A stretch of 43,756 nt of DNA. It comes from Psychroflexus sp. MES1-P1E (lineage in GTDB: Bacteria > Bacteroidota > Bacteroidia > Flavobacteriales > Flavobacteriaceae). The first letter of the stretch is position 1. Every line of letters begins with the position of its first letter. Below the pieces are notes generated by a model that made no database searches, was not told the DNA's origin, and saw only the letters and a list, made by a program, of their open reading frames with translations. Shown here piece after piece: positions 33,683 through 42,491 of the stretch. The position numbers and the translations under genes were made by a program. The stretch is taken from NCBI RefSeq assembly GCF_002836055.1, contig NZ_PJBS01000318.1, forward strand, positions 1 through 43,756, read 5' to 3'.

Positions 33683-34777
33683 ATGATTATCAAAAAACTA
33701 TCTCTTATCAACTATAAAAATTTTGAACAATTGACGTTAGAATTTGATTCTAAAATTAATTGCTTTGTCGGTAAAAATGGCATTGGTAAAACAAATGTTT
33801 TAGATGCTATTTATCATTTAGCCTTTGGAAAAAGTTACTTCAACCCAGTAACAAGCCAAAATATTAAGCATGAAGAAGAGTTTTTTATGCTTGAAGGAGA
33901 ATTTTTAAATGGAGAAAAGGAAGAGAGAATTATCACTTCTTTTAAAAGAGGCCATGGGAAATTAATAAAGCGCAACGGAAAGGAATATGAAAAAATAAGT
34001 GATCACATAGGTACCATCCCTTTGGTGATTATATCCCCAACAGATCGCGACCTTATTGTTGAGGGAAGCGAAACCCGAAGAAAATTTATGGATGGTGTCA
34101 TTGCTCAAGGTGACAAATTATATCTAAACACCCTACTGAAGTACAACAAAATTGTATCTCAAAGAAATGCACTGCTTAAGTATTTTGCTGTCAATAGAAC
34201 GTTTGATGAAACCAGTTTGGAAGTTTACGATGACCAAATCATTGAATTTGGCGAAATCATTTTCGAAAAACGTCAACAATTCATCAAGGAGTTCAAGCCT
34301 ATCCTGAAGAAAAGGTATCAGGAAATTAGCAACTCTAGAGAAGACATCAGTTTAACCTACAAGAGCCAGTTTAATAATGGTGAGTCCTTTAAGGATGTAC
34401 TAAATTCCGGGTTAAAAACAGATTTGCAACGTCAATTTTCAAATTTTGGAACCCATAAAGATGATTTGATTTTTAAAATTAAATCACATTCTGTTAAGAA
34501 ATTTGGGTCTCAAGGCCAGCAAAAATCTTACCTTGTTGCTTTAAAGTTTGCTCAGTATGATTTTTTAAAATCTCATTATGGTGTAAAACCGATTTTGCTT
34601 TTAGATGATATATTCGATAAATTAGATGAAGATCGTGTTTCTAAAATAGTAAAAATGGTCACCGATACAGAGCTTGGACAAATGTGTATCAGTGACACCC
34701 ACCCTGAAAGAACTGAGAGCGTTGTAAAAAAGAATACCAATCACTACAAAATGATAAATCTTGAATATGAAGTCTAG
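33683..34777 (+). CDS. recF: DNA replication/repair protein RecF
   Basis: RecF is an SMC-like ATPase that, with RecO and RecR, loads RecA at single-strand gaps. The 364-residue protein has Walker [14 protein letters not shown] (30-42), the ABC-type signature region [17 protein letters not shown], and Walker [14 protein letters not shown]. It is divergent from the TPR gene and leads a run recF-lipoprotein-DUF721-hydrolase/OsmC with overlaps or very short gaps. dnaA and dnaN are not near. Confidence 0.95.
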   Translation: MIIKKLSLINYKNFEQLTLEFDSKINCFVGKNGIGKTNVLDAIYHLAFGKSYFNPVTSQNIKHEEEFFMLEGEFLNGEKEERIITSFKRGHGKLIKRNGKEYEKISDHIGTIPLVIISPTDRDLIVEGSETRRKFMDGVIAQGDKLYLNTLLKYNKIVSQRNALLKYFAVNRTFDETSLEVYDDQIIEFGEIIFEKRQQFIKEFKPILKKRYQEISNSREDISLTYKSQFNNGESFKDVLNSGLKTDLQRQFSNFGTHKDDLIFKIKSHSVKKFGSQGQQKSYLVALKFAQYDFLKSHYGVKPILLLDDIFDKLDEDRVSKIVKMVTDTELGQMCISDTHPERTESVVKKNTNHYKMINLEYEV

Positions 34778-35195
34778 TCTATTAGTAGTATGCTTTTGTT
34801 GTATGATATCTTGCAACACAAAACCCTCCTTAGAAGACGTTCATTATCTCAATGGCTTTTGGGAAATTGAAAAGGCCGAAACCCCGTATGAAACAAAATC
34901 GTATAAGATAAATCTAATGGTGGATTATATCCAAGTAGAAAACAGTGAAGGATTTAGAAAAAAAATGCAACCGAGTTTACTGGGCAATTATAAATCCTCT
35001 CAAAATCGTGAAAACTTTACAATTCACAACACAGGTGATAGTCTAGTCTTGATTTACGAAAATCAATACAACACTTGGACTGAGACACTATTGAGCATTG
35101 AAAAAGATAAGTTTATAGTGAAAAATGATGAGGATTTTACATACACTTACAAGCGACATAAAAATTCGGAAATTAACCTTGATGATGAAGAATAA
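34767..35195 (+). CDS. Small lipoprotein between recF and DUF721
   Basis: A 142-residue exported protein whose signal ends CCMISC, giving a lipid-modified Cys at about 17. The mature part is beta-rich: [11 protein letters not shown], then alternating strands to a Glu/Asp-rich end, similar in outline to small lipocalin-like flavobacterial lipoproteins. The start at ATG 34767 overlaps the recF end by 11 bp; a TTG at 34761 is the alternative. It overlaps the next gene by 14 bp. Function unknown. Confidence 0.8.
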   Translation: MKSSLLVVCFCCMISCNTKPSLEDVHYLNGFWEIEKAETPYETKSYKINLMVDYIQVENSEGFRKKMQPSLLGNYKSSQNRENFTIHNTGDSLVLIYENQYNTWTETLLSIEKDKFIVKNDEDFTYTYKRHKNSEINLDDEE

Positions 35196-35484
35196 AAGAG
35201 CTAGTGAAGAACAGTCTATGAAAGATTTAATGGACATTTTTAAACAAAAACACAAATTGAACCCTGGATTGGACAAGGTCGATGTCGAAAAAGCATGGAT
35301 GAATGAACTAGGTCCAGCTATGAAAAATTATACAGACACTATTCGTTTTAAGAACAACATCCTTACGGTTCACTTATCGTCTTCTACTCTAAGAGAGGAA
35401 TTAAGTTACGGAAAAGCTAAAATTATTAAACGATTGAATGAAAGTTTAGGGAGAGAACTTATTCAAAAAATAATTCTAAGATAA
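35182..35484 (+). CDS. DUF721 domain protein (DciA-like)
   Basis: A 100-residue protein with the DUF721 pattern: an N-terminal helix with MKDLMDIFKQKH, then VEKAWMNELGPAMKNYT, VHLSSSTLREELSYGKAKIIKRLNE and a final helix. DUF721 includes DciA, which helps load the DnaB replicative helicase in bacteria lacking DnaC; its place after recF fits a replication role but does not prove it. I start at the ATG pair 35182/35185; the longer ORF from 35125 runs through the lipoprotein gene. Confidence 0.83.
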   Translation: MMKNKRASEEQSMKDLMDIFKQKHKLNPGLDKVDVEKAWMNELGPAMKNYTDTIRFKNNILTVHLSSSTLREELSYGKAKIIKRLNESLGRELIQKIILR

Positions 35485-35489
35485 AGTAT

Positions 35490-36701
35490 ATGAAGTCTCA
35501 AAAAGTTACTTTTAAAAATGATAAAGGAGAAGAGCTCAAAGGTCAATTGGTTTTACCAAAAACTCAGGATCCCAAGGTTTACGCCATTTTTGCGCATTGT
35601 TTTACCTGTGGAAAAAATCTGAAGGTCATAAAACAAATCTCATCAGCTCTTACTAATCTAGGGATTGGTGTTTTAAGCTTCGACTTTACTGGCTTAGGAC
35701 AGAGTGAAGGAGACTTTGCCAATACCAATTTTTCTCATGACGTAGAAGACTTGATTCATGCTTCTCAATTTTTGGAAGAAAATTATACTGCCCCTTCGCT
35801 ATTGATAGGTCACTCTTTAGGGGGTACTGCTGCTCTATTTGCAGCTAAAAAACTCAAAAACATTAAAGCTATTGTAACTATAGCAAGTCCATCACAACCC
35901 TCTCACGTTGAAAATTTAATTAAAAGCAGTGTTGAGGAAATTGAAAAAAACAATGAAGCATTAGTAAATATAGGTGGTAGAGATTTTACGATTAAAAAGC
36001 AATTTTTAGAAGATATTAAGGCTAACGATACCAAAGATTTCTTAGGCGATTTGAAAAAGCCGCTGTTAGTGATGCATTCTCCGTTAGATAAAATTGTTAA
36101 CATTAAAAATGCAGAAGAACTTTACCAATGGGCACATCATCCTAAAAGTTTTATAAGTCTCGATCAAGCAGATCATCTTTTAAACGAGAATATCGATGCT
36201 CGTTATCTAGGTAATTTAATAGGAAATTGGGCGGCAGCCTATTTAAATCTTCAGGAAGAAGACAACCCCGCTTTAAAATCTAAAAGTCAATCGTCTGCCG
36301 TCTTAAAGTTGAAAGATAAGTTTAGCACGCATTTAAAAATTGGTGACTACGGCTTTATTGGAGATGAACCTATTGACCATGGTGGTAATAATTATGGTCC
36401 CACCCCTTACGATTTCTTAACCGCTGCACTTGCAGAATGCACTGCTATGACACTTCATGTTTTTGCTAAACATAAAAAGTGGGATTTGCAGGAAGTTAAA
36501 GTTCACGTCGACTATGAGAAAAAGAAAGTTAAGCAGAAAGAGGGGAATACAATCCAACAAGATGTTATAACCAAGAAAATTGAAATTTTAGGAAATTTAG
36601 ATGAATCCCAAGTGAAGCGATTGGTTGAGATTGGAGATAGATGCCCAATTCATAAGACGTTACACTCTGACGTCCAAATATCTTCTGAACTCATCTCGTA
36701 A
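35490..36701 (+). CDS. Alpha/beta hydrolase fused to OsmC-like domain
   Basis: A 403-residue two-domain protein. Residues 1-255 are an alpha/beta hydrolase: AIFAHCFTCGKN near 32-43, the nucleophile S109 in GHSLGG, D200 and H229 in place as the rest of the triad. Residues 275-403 are an OsmC/Ohr-type domain with the two reactive cysteines C317 (AECTAM) and C385 (GDRCPIHKTL). OsmC proteins reduce organic hydroperoxides. The fusion suggests ester cleavage linked to peroxide removal, for example on peroxidised lipids, but this is inference. The same fusion is known in other bacteria. It follows DUF721 by 5 bp. Confidence 0.92.
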   Translation: MKSQKVTFKNDKGEELKGQLVLPKTQDPKVYAIFAHCFTCGKNLKVIKQISSALTNLGIGVLSFDFTGLGQSEGDFANTNFSHDVEDLIHASQFLEENYTAPSLLIGHSLGGTAALFAAKKLKNIKAIVTIASPSQPSHVENLIKSSVEEIEKNNEALVNIGGRDFTIKKQFLEDIKANDTKDFLGDLKKPLLVMHSPLDKIVNIKNAEELYQWAHHPKSFISLDQADHLLNENIDARYLGNLIGNWAAAYLNLQEEDNPALKSKSQSSAVLKLKDKFSTHLKIGDYGFIGDEPIDHGGNNYGPTPYDFLTAALAECTAMTLHVFAKHKKWDLQEVKVHVDYEKKKVKQKEGNTIQQDVITKKIEILGNLDESQVKRLVEIGDRCPIHKTLHSDVQISSELIS

Positions 36702-36726
36702 AACTTGTGTTAAGGTAATCCCTGAT

Positions 36727-36758
36727 TTTGAGTGGCTTTGCTTAAAGCTGTACATTTA
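36727..36758 (+). promoter_or_regulatory. Promoter of the 36782 lipoprotein gene
   Basis: TTTG at 36727-36730, exactly 20 bp, then TACATTTA at 36751-36758 (7 of 8 to the -7 consensus). The ATG at 36782 is 23 bp further, giving a leader of about 17 nt. Confidence 0.5.
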
Positions 36759-36781
36759 CGATAAATTTAAATAAAATAATT

Positions 36782-37588
36782 ATGAAAAAGATAAGTTTGT
36801 TAACATTAACCTTAAGCTTACTTGTGCTTGTTGGTTGTAACGAAACTAAGAATAAAGACGATAAAAAAGAAGAGGTGGAAGCTGTTGGTGTTACAGACTC
36901 AATTGTAACTCTAACTCCTTTGGAGGGGTCTCCAGAGTACACTGAAGCTACGCTAACTCACCCAGGAGGTGATGTTATGGAGGTACCTGCAGGATCTGTA
37001 GATTTTAATTTTGCAGTAGAAAATTACGAGCTAGGTACACAAACTGCTAATGCAGGAAAAAATGGATTAGCAAATTCTGGTAAGGGTCAACATATTCATT
37101 TTATACTTGACAATGGACCCTATTCTGCCCATTACGAAAGTGATTTTAGTAAAGATATAGAAGTAGGTGATCACGTGTTATTAGCTTTTTTGTCAAGATC
37201 TTACCACGAGGCTGTGAAAAATCCAACCTCTTTTATTGTTAAGAAAATAAGAGTGGGTGATCCTTCTGAAGATCAACAAATGGATGTTGATTTTTCTGCT
37301 GAACATATGTTTTACAGCAGACCAAAGGGAACTTACTCTGGAAAGGATACTGAAAAAGTACTTTTAGACTTCTTTTTAGTTGGGACTAAAATAAGTCCTG
37401 ATAGCAACAAAGTAAAAGCTGTTATTAATGATGGAGAAGAATTTTTGTTGACAGAATGGAAACCACAAGTTATTGAAGGATTACCAATGGGAAAGAATAA
37501 AATACAATTGACATTAGTCGATAAAGATCTTAAACCTATTCCTGGTCCGTTTAATACCGTTACACGAACTATTACTTTAGAGAAGTAA
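36782..37588 (+). CDS. Lipoprotein with His-rich beta domain
   Basis: A 268-residue lipoprotein. The signal ends LVLVGC with Cys19, followed by a charged linker KNKDDKKEEVE. The mature part is beta-rich, with GKGQHIHFILDNGPYSAHY at 101-119 holding three histidines (H104, H106, H117) that could bind metal. Relatives in Flavobacteriaceae are sometimes labelled phosphopeptide-binding, a name I cannot support from the sequence. It has its own promoter and a strong terminator, so it is a single-gene unit. Function unknown. Confidence 0.8.
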   Translation: MKKISLLTLTLSLLVLVGCNETKNKDDKKEEVEAVGVTDSIVTLTPLEGSPEYTEATLTHPGGDVMEVPAGSVDFNFAVENYELGTQTANAGKNGLANSGKGQHIHFILDNGPYSAHYESDFSKDIEVGDHVLLAFLSRSYHEAVKNPTSFIVKKIRVGDPSEDQQMDVDFSAEHMFYSRPKGTYSGKDTEKVLLDFFLVGTKISPDSNKVKAVINDGEEFLLTEWKPQVIEGLPMGKNKIQLTLVDKDLKPIPGPFNTVTRTITLEK

Positions 37589-37612
37589 AAAACCTTTCGA
37601 TTATACCATATT

Positions 37613-37646
37613 AAAAGAGCCATGCTGAATAGCATGGCTCTTTTTG
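37613..37646 (+). terminator. Rho-independent terminator after the lipoprotein gene
   Basis: AAAAGAGCCATGCT (37613-37626) pairs perfectly with AGCATGGCTCTTTT (37631-37644) over 14 bp around the loop GAAT, followed by more T and G residues. A textbook terminator, 24 bp after the stop codon; the A tract upstream could let it work in both directions. Confidence 0.88.
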
Positions 37647-37684
37647 TTTGTACTTTTTCTTAAATTTCTGACTCAACAATATAT

Positions 37685-37872
37685 TATACCAGTTAAGCAT
37701 TCAAATTACCCGTAAAATCAGTTTCTTTTTCACTTATTAATCGTCATAAAATAGAACCGTAACTATTGCTATGCCTATATTTTCTTCCTCAACTAAGCAA
37801 AAAACCTATACTGAGCTACGTCGTAGTATAATTCAAATTTTTAATATAACATTTAAAAACTAAATTGGTATA
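37685..37872. repeat. Hairpin repeat (MITE-like), copy 3
   Basis: An inverted copy of the element at 3807-3972, 188 bp long. Its right end is CTAAATTGGTATA, the complement of copy 1's left end, and its left end is TATACCAGTTAAGC. Read on the minus strand, the central 60-70 bp are almost identical to copy 1, including the loop GCATAGCAATAGTTACGG (37757-37774). One arm has an extra segment of about 24 bp (about 37805-37829) that contains the small palindrome CTACGTCGTAG and accounts for the length difference. It lies between the terminator above and a broken minus-strand gene. Confidence 0.85.
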
Positions 37873-38265
37873 AATACTCAGCTCATCCTTAGTAGGTAAA
37901 TTTCCATCAGATGTCAATATCGATTTAGGTTGAAAAGCTGAAGTTGTACTCAGAGAGCTCTTCCTTGTTGATGAGAACATTCCGCCAGACATGTAGAGTT
38001 TTCATAAGTTATGAGTCTCTCATTCTGTTTCAATCAAAACCACATACACTTCCCTTAGAGGATTTAAGCGATCCGGAGAGATTGAGTTTTCAACTTTAAG
38101 ATCGACTTTGAAGTTTTCATTAGCATCCCCATTTTACTTGAGCATTAACGTCTGCAGCAGGTGCAACTTTTGAAATTTAAAAAATTACTTTTGTAGTGCG
38201 AGACAAAACAACAAGTTTGAGAACAGCTGCTAGAAAAAGTAATAGTTTACTTAGCGTAAAAGTCA
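37873..38265 (-). pseudogene. Broken gene for a small membrane-anchored flavobacterial protein
   Basis: No long ORF is present, but on the minus strand successive frames give a coherent protein: an anchor LSKLLLFLAAVLKLVVL, then PAADVNAQVK, then (after a frameshift) NFKVDLKVENSISPDRLNPL and REVYVVLIETE, then (after a stop and frameshift) SGGMFSSTRKSSLSTTSAF and QPKSILTSDGN. The order (anchor, beta-rich domain with VYVVxxETE, then FxxTxKSSLxTxxxFxPKxxxxTxD) resembles a family of small unnamed proteins in Flavobacteriaceae; I recall the pattern but cannot name it. The 3' end runs into hairpin repeat copy 3. Frame limits are approximate. Confidence 0.55.
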
Positions 38266-38308
38266 GTTTAAAATTCGATACAAATTCAAGATTAAGCTAG
38301 AGCTTAGT

Positions 38309-39799
38309 TTATATTTTATGATTTCTTAAGAAGAGTATTGCTTCTTGAATTTCGGTAGACATAATTTTATCTTCTCTAACGATGGGTACTTTGCTTCTAA
38401 AATGAGATAACAACTCCATTACTAAAGGAGAACTAGGTAAAGGAGCCCTAAAATACATAGCTTGTGAAGCATTGAATAATTCTATAGCCAAAATACGTTC
38501 GACGTTATCTACCACTTTTGAAAGTTTGGTTACAGCATTTGCTCCCATACTTACGTGATCTTCTTGGCCATTTGATGAAACAATAGAATCTACGCTTGCA
38601 GGTGTGCACAACTGCTTGTTCTGGCTAGCTATACTTGCCGCTGTATATTGTGGAATCATAAAACCACTATTGAGACCAGGAGAGTTTATAAGGAAAGTCG
38701 GCAAGCCTCTTTGGCCAGAAACCAATTGATAAATACGTCTTTCTGAAATATTACCAATTTCACTCATGGCTATAGCCATAAAATCGGCGGATATTGCCAT
38801 GGGTTGACCGTGAAAATTACCTCCAGAAATGATTTTATCGTCCTCTACAAAAACGTTAGGATTGTCCGTTACACTATTAATTTCGGTTAAAAGAGTTTGT
38901 TCAACATAGCGAAGGGCATCTCGGCTAGCGCCGTGGACTTGTGGTACACAACGAAATGAATACGGATCCTGCACATTTTGCTTATAATTTTTAGCGATTT
39001 CACTATCCTTTAAAATCCTGCGAATGTTACTCGCTGTTTCTATCTGTCCTTTATGAGGCCTTAACTGATGAACTAAATCGTCATATGGTGACATATTACA
39101 GTCGAAAGCATCTATAGAAATAGAAGCAATAGTGTCTGCCCACTTCAGTAATTTATTCGTTTTCAAAACATTATACAAAAGGTGAGCACTCATAAATTGA
39201 GTCCCGTTAAGCAAAGCTAAACCCTCTTTAGAGTGAAGAACTAAAGGTTTCCAGCCGAAATGGTGTTCTAATTTAGAGGAAGCCGAGACTTCACCATTTA
39301 TAGAGACTTCACCTTTTCCTATTAATGGTAATGAAATATGAGCCAATGGAGCTAAGTCTCCAGATGCTCCAAGGGATCCTTGCTCATAGATAAGGGGATA
39401 AACTCCTTCATTAAAAAAATCTATAAGCCTTTGAACAAGGTCAACAGTTACACCAGAATATCCGTAACTCAAAGATTGTATCTTAAGAAGTAGCATCAAT
39501 TGCACTATTTCATCCTTTACCCTATCACCCGTACCACAGGCGTGGGACATGACCAGATTTTCTTGTAAAGACGTTAACTTATCATCATCTATTTTGATGT
39601 TACAAAGCGATCCAAAGCCAGTGTTTACGCCATAAATTGGAGCCGTATTTTCTTTCTGTTTAGCATTGAGATAGTGACGAGCTTTATTGATTTTGAAGAC
39701 AGCTTCTTCACTTAAGGCTAATTTGTAGTTATTATCAATAATAGTTTCAATTTGAAATAAACTTAAAACACAAGTATCGATATAGTGGGTATTCTGCAT
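38309..39799 (-). CDS. hutH: Histidine ammonia-lyase
   Basis: HutH removes ammonia from L-histidine to give urocanate, the first step of histidine use. The 496-residue protein has the MIO prosthetic-group triad A145-S146-G147 in GSLGASGDLAPLAH, the active-site YGVNTGFG (56-63) and the SGGNFHGQP motif. Family members include phenylalanine and tyrosine ammonia-lyases; the length and motifs fit HAL, but the substrate should be taken as likely rather than proven. No hutU, hutI or hutG gene is beside it. A short inverted repeat overlaps its likely promoter. Confidence 0.9.
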   Translation of the reverse strand: MQNTHYIDTCVLSLFQIETIIDNNYKLALSEEAVFKINKARHYLNAKQKENTAPIYGVNTGFGSLCNIKIDDDKLTSLQENLVMSHACGTGDRVKDEIVQLMLLLKIQSLSYGYSGVTVDLVQRLIDFFNEGVYPLIYEQGSLGASGDLAPLAHISLPLIGKGEVSINGEVSASSKLEHHFGWKPLVLHSKEGLALLNGTQFMSAHLLYNVLKTNKLLKWADTIASISIDAFDCNMSPYDDLVHQLRPHKGQIETASNIRRILKDSEIAKNYKQNVQDPYSFRCVPQVHGASRDALRYVEQTLLTEINSVTDNPNVFVEDDKIISGGNFHGQPMAISADFMAIAMSEIGNISERRIYQLVSGQRGLPTFLINSPGLNSGFMIPQYTAASIASQNKQLCTPASVDSIVSSNGQEDHVSMGANAVTKLSKVVDNVERILAIELFNASQAMYFRAPLPSSPLVMELLSHFRSKVPIVREDKIMSTEIQEAILFLRNHKI

Positions 39800-39803
39800 G
39801 TTA

Positions 39804-39825
39804 TTATCTTTAATTTCAAAGATAA
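39804..39825 (-). promoter_or_regulatory. Inverted repeat over the -7 box of hutH
   Basis: TTATCTTT (39804-39811) and AAAGATAA (39818-39825) are exact complements around 6 bp. On the minus strand the right arm contains TATCTTTG (39817-39824), a perfect TAnnTTTG -7 box placed 17 bp before the ATG. A repressor site covering a promoter would look like this; no clear -33 element is seen. Confidence 0.4.
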
Positions 39826-39849
39826 CATTTATTAAATTTTAAGTCTTGT

Positions 39850-41355
39850 TTAGTTTTTAAGATTTAGGAAGGAGTGACCAAGTTGGTCTATCAAGTCTGA
39901 AGCGATTAAACTTTCCTCAGACATCAACTTCAATGCTAGATCTCCTGCAAGACCATGAAGGAACATTCCTAAAATTGCAGATTCCATACTGGAATACTTT
40001 TGAGCTAATAGTCCTGTGATCAATCCTGTGAGAACATCTCCACTTCCTGCTGTCGCCATCCCAGAATTACCCGTAGAATTTACATGAATTTGATCTTTAT
40101 AAACACAAAGACTAAAAGCCTCTTTGGCTAATACAATTACGTTTAATTTCTTAGAAAAAGACTTGATTTTTTTAAGCTTATCAAAGTCATCTTTCCATTC
40201 GCCTATTAGTCGTTTCAACTCTCCAGGATGTGGCGTGAGGATAGATTTCTTCGGAATGAAATCCAACAAACTTTTATGATTGGCTATTAAATTTAAGGCA
40301 TCTGCATCTATAACCAGTGGTGATTTTGAATTTACCAACCAACTTTTTAAAGCTTCAAAAGCTTTGGTTGATGTTCCTATTCCAACTCCAATACCAACAG
40401 AATCAGGTTCAAACTCTAAAGATTGATAAGAAATAAAATTTGATGAAGGGTTTTCAATCAACATAACTTCTGGTTGCTGTTGAATCATCGTTAGATGAGC
40501 CTTATTAGGCATCATAACACTTGTTTTTCCTACACCAGATCGCATACATGATTTTGCTGCCAAAATAATACTTCCCAACATAAGATGGCTACCCCCTACC
40601 AAAACGGCATGGCCATATGTTCCTTTATGTGAAAACCTGGACCTTAAGCGATAGAGTTTTTTAGCCGCTTTTGAATCTACATAAGTCAAGTTGGAGGATA
40701 AGGAATTTAAAAACTCTTTGTCAAGACCAATATCGATTATGTCTAGATGCCCTACTGAATTTGAATAATCAGGTAAGAAAAGAGATAATTTTGGAGTTTG
40801 AAAGGTATACGTAAAGTCAGATTGAAAGACCTGCTCGTTTGCTGTGGGAATTCTATCCAAAAACATCCCACTGGGAACATCTATAGAGATAGACAACGGC
40901 GACACTGAATTGATATACTGAATTAAATCTTGAACAAAATCGGGCATTGACCGATTTAGACCGACACCAAAAATCGCATCTATAACAACATCTTCGGAAG
41001 TGATTTTAGATAATTTGCTAGCTGTATTGAAGTCTGTGATCTTAACCTTAGCGTCTTTTAATCGATGTAAATTACGCTGATTATCTTCTGATCTTTTTTC
41101 TGTAAAGTTGACTAAAACAACTTCAACATCGACTCCCTCTAAAATCAGAAAATTGGCAATAGCTAGACCATCACCACCATTGTTACCAGGACCGGCTAGA
41201 ATATAAACTTTGCAAGGAGGTTTAGGTAAAATTGATTTTAAACGCATAAAAGCCAATCTTGAAGCACGTTCCATCAAATCCCATGAGCTTATGTTTTGCC
41301 GATCAATACTAAATTGGTCAAGTTCTGCCAATTGGGAAGCACCTAAAATCTTCAT
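39850..41355 (-). CDS. nnr: Bifunctional NAD(P)H-hydrate repair enzyme
   Basis: This enzyme repairs NADH and NADPH damaged by hydration: the N-terminal epimerase (YjeF_N, residues 1 to about 210, with AGPGNNGGDGLAIANF at 54-69) interconverts the R and S hydrates, and the C-terminal ADP/ATP-dependent dehydratase (about 225-501) restores the dinucleotide. The dehydratase shows VDADALNL, LTPHPGELKRL and the NSGMATAGSGDVLTGLI nucleotide-binding loop. Two domains in one protein, about 500 residues, is the usual bacterial form. It follows galE by 28 bp on the same strand. Confidence 0.94.
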   Translation of the reverse strand: MKILGASQLAELDQFSIDRQNISSWDLMERASRLAFMRLKSILPKPPCKVYILAGPGNNGGDGLAIANFLILEGVDVEVVLVNFTEKRSEDNQRNLHRLKDAKVKITDFNTASKLSKITSEDVVIDAIFGVGLNRSMPDFVQDLIQYINSVSPLSISIDVPSGMFLDRIPTANEQVFQSDFTYTFQTPKLSLFLPDYSNSVGHLDIIDIGLDKEFLNSLSSNLTYVDSKAAKKLYRLRSRFSHKGTYGHAVLVGGSHLMLGSIILAAKSCMRSGVGKTSVMMPNKAHLTMIQQQPEVMLIENPSSNFISYQSLEFEPDSVGIGVGIGTSTKAFEALKSWLVNSKSPLVIDADALNLIANHKSLLDFIPKKSILTPHPGELKRLIGEWKDDFDKLKKIKSFSKKLNVIVLAKEAFSLCVYKDQIHVNSTGNSGMATAGSGDVLTGLITGLLAQKYSSMESAILGMFLHGLAGDLALKLMSEESLIASDLIDQLGHSFLNLKN

Positions 41356-41383
41356 AGCCTAAATTATATCATTGCAATACTCT

Positions 41384-42403
41384 TTATTTTTCAGTCAGAC
41401 TCTTTTCCCAAGCCCAAGCATCTTTTAAGGCTTGTTCAAGTGATCGTTTAGCTTTCCATCCCATTATTTTGTTTGCTTTTTCTGTATCGGCATAAGCTGC
41501 AACAACATCTCCTGCGCGTCTATCTACTATGGAATAGTTCAACTTTTCTCCGGAAGCGTTTTCAAAAGCATTGACGACTTCAAGCACAGAAGAGCCTATG
41601 CCCGTTCCAAGATTAAAAATCTCAAAATTAGTGTCGGTTTTTGAAGACATCAATCGTTCTAAAGCAACCACATGAGCTTCAGCAAGGTCCATCACATGAA
41701 TATAATCTCTTATACAAGTTCCATCATTTGTGGGATAGTCGTCGCCAAAAACAGATAAATGATCTCGCATGCCTATAGCTGTCTGAGTGATGTAAGGAAC
41801 AAGATTTTGAGGGGTTCCTAGAGGTAATTCCCCTATTTCTGCTGAAGGATGAGCTCCTATAGGATTAAAATACCTCAAGGAAATCGCTTTGAGTTTACCA
41901 AAGGCTTTACACGTATCTAAAATAATTTCCTCCCCGATTTGTTTGGTATTACCATAGGGAGAAATAGCTGACTTAATGGAAGCATCTTCAGAAATTGGCA
42001 GTTGGTCTGCTTCACCATAAACAGTACAAGAAGAACTGAAAATAATATTTTGATGGGGAAGTTTTACAATGTTCTGCAACAAATACGTAAGTGCTGCTAA
42101 ATTATTTTCATAATATAAAAGAGGATTTTTAACACTCTCCCCTACTGCTTTAGAAGCAGCAAAATGAATAACTCCACTGATATCTTGATGGGATTTAAAA
42201 AACTCATTGACATCTAATTTATCCCTTAGATCCAGTTTATGAAAATCTGGTGTTATTGAAGTGATATTTGTAATCCCCTCAATAACTTTCAGAGAAGAGT
42301 TGGATAGATTATCTATTACGACAACTTCATATCCTTTATTTTGGAGGGCTACAACGGTATGTGAACCTATAAAACCCAATCCACCAGTCACTAGAATTTT
42401 CAT
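41384..42403 (-). CDS. galE: UDP-glucose 4-epimerase
   Basis: GalE interconverts UDP-glucose and UDP-galactose for polysaccharide synthesis and galactose use. The 339-residue SDR-type protein has the NAD-binding GGLGFIGSHT (7-16), VIDNLSNSS, HFAASKAVGES, the catalytic SSSCTVYG (123-130) and Y150-x3-K154 (SPYGNTK). RYFNPIGAHPS and the GDGTCIRDYIHV-like block (TNDGTCIRDYIHVMDLA) are diagnostic of GalE. Some relatives also act on the N-acetyl sugars. Confidence 0.94.
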   Translation of the reverse strand: MKILVTGGLGFIGSHTVVALQNKGYEVVVIDNLSNSSLKVIEGITNITSITPDFHKLDLRDKLDVNEFFKSHQDISGVIHFAASKAVGESVKNPLLYYENNLAALTYLLQNIVKLPHQNIIFSSSCTVYGEADQLPISEDASIKSAISPYGNTKQIGEEIILDTCKAFGKLKAISLRYFNPIGAHPSAEIGELPLGTPQNLVPYITQTAIGMRDHLSVFGDDYPTNDGTCIRDYIHVMDLAEAHVVALERLMSSKTDTNFEIFNLGTGIGSSVLEVVNAFENASGEKLNYSIVDRRAGDVVAAYADTEKANKIMGWKAKRSLEQALKDAWAWEKSLTEK

Positions 42404-42491
42404 TAGTTAATTTTATTAAAATTGAAGTGCAAATTACAAAAAATTCGAGCTTAAGGATTTTGAAACTATTATTTTTACAAAAAAAATAGGT

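Noticed and set aside
38291-38306. Small inverted repeat TAAGCTAGAGCTTA after hutH as a terminator
   Set aside because: The arms are short with no room for a proper loop and there is no T tract on the minus strand.
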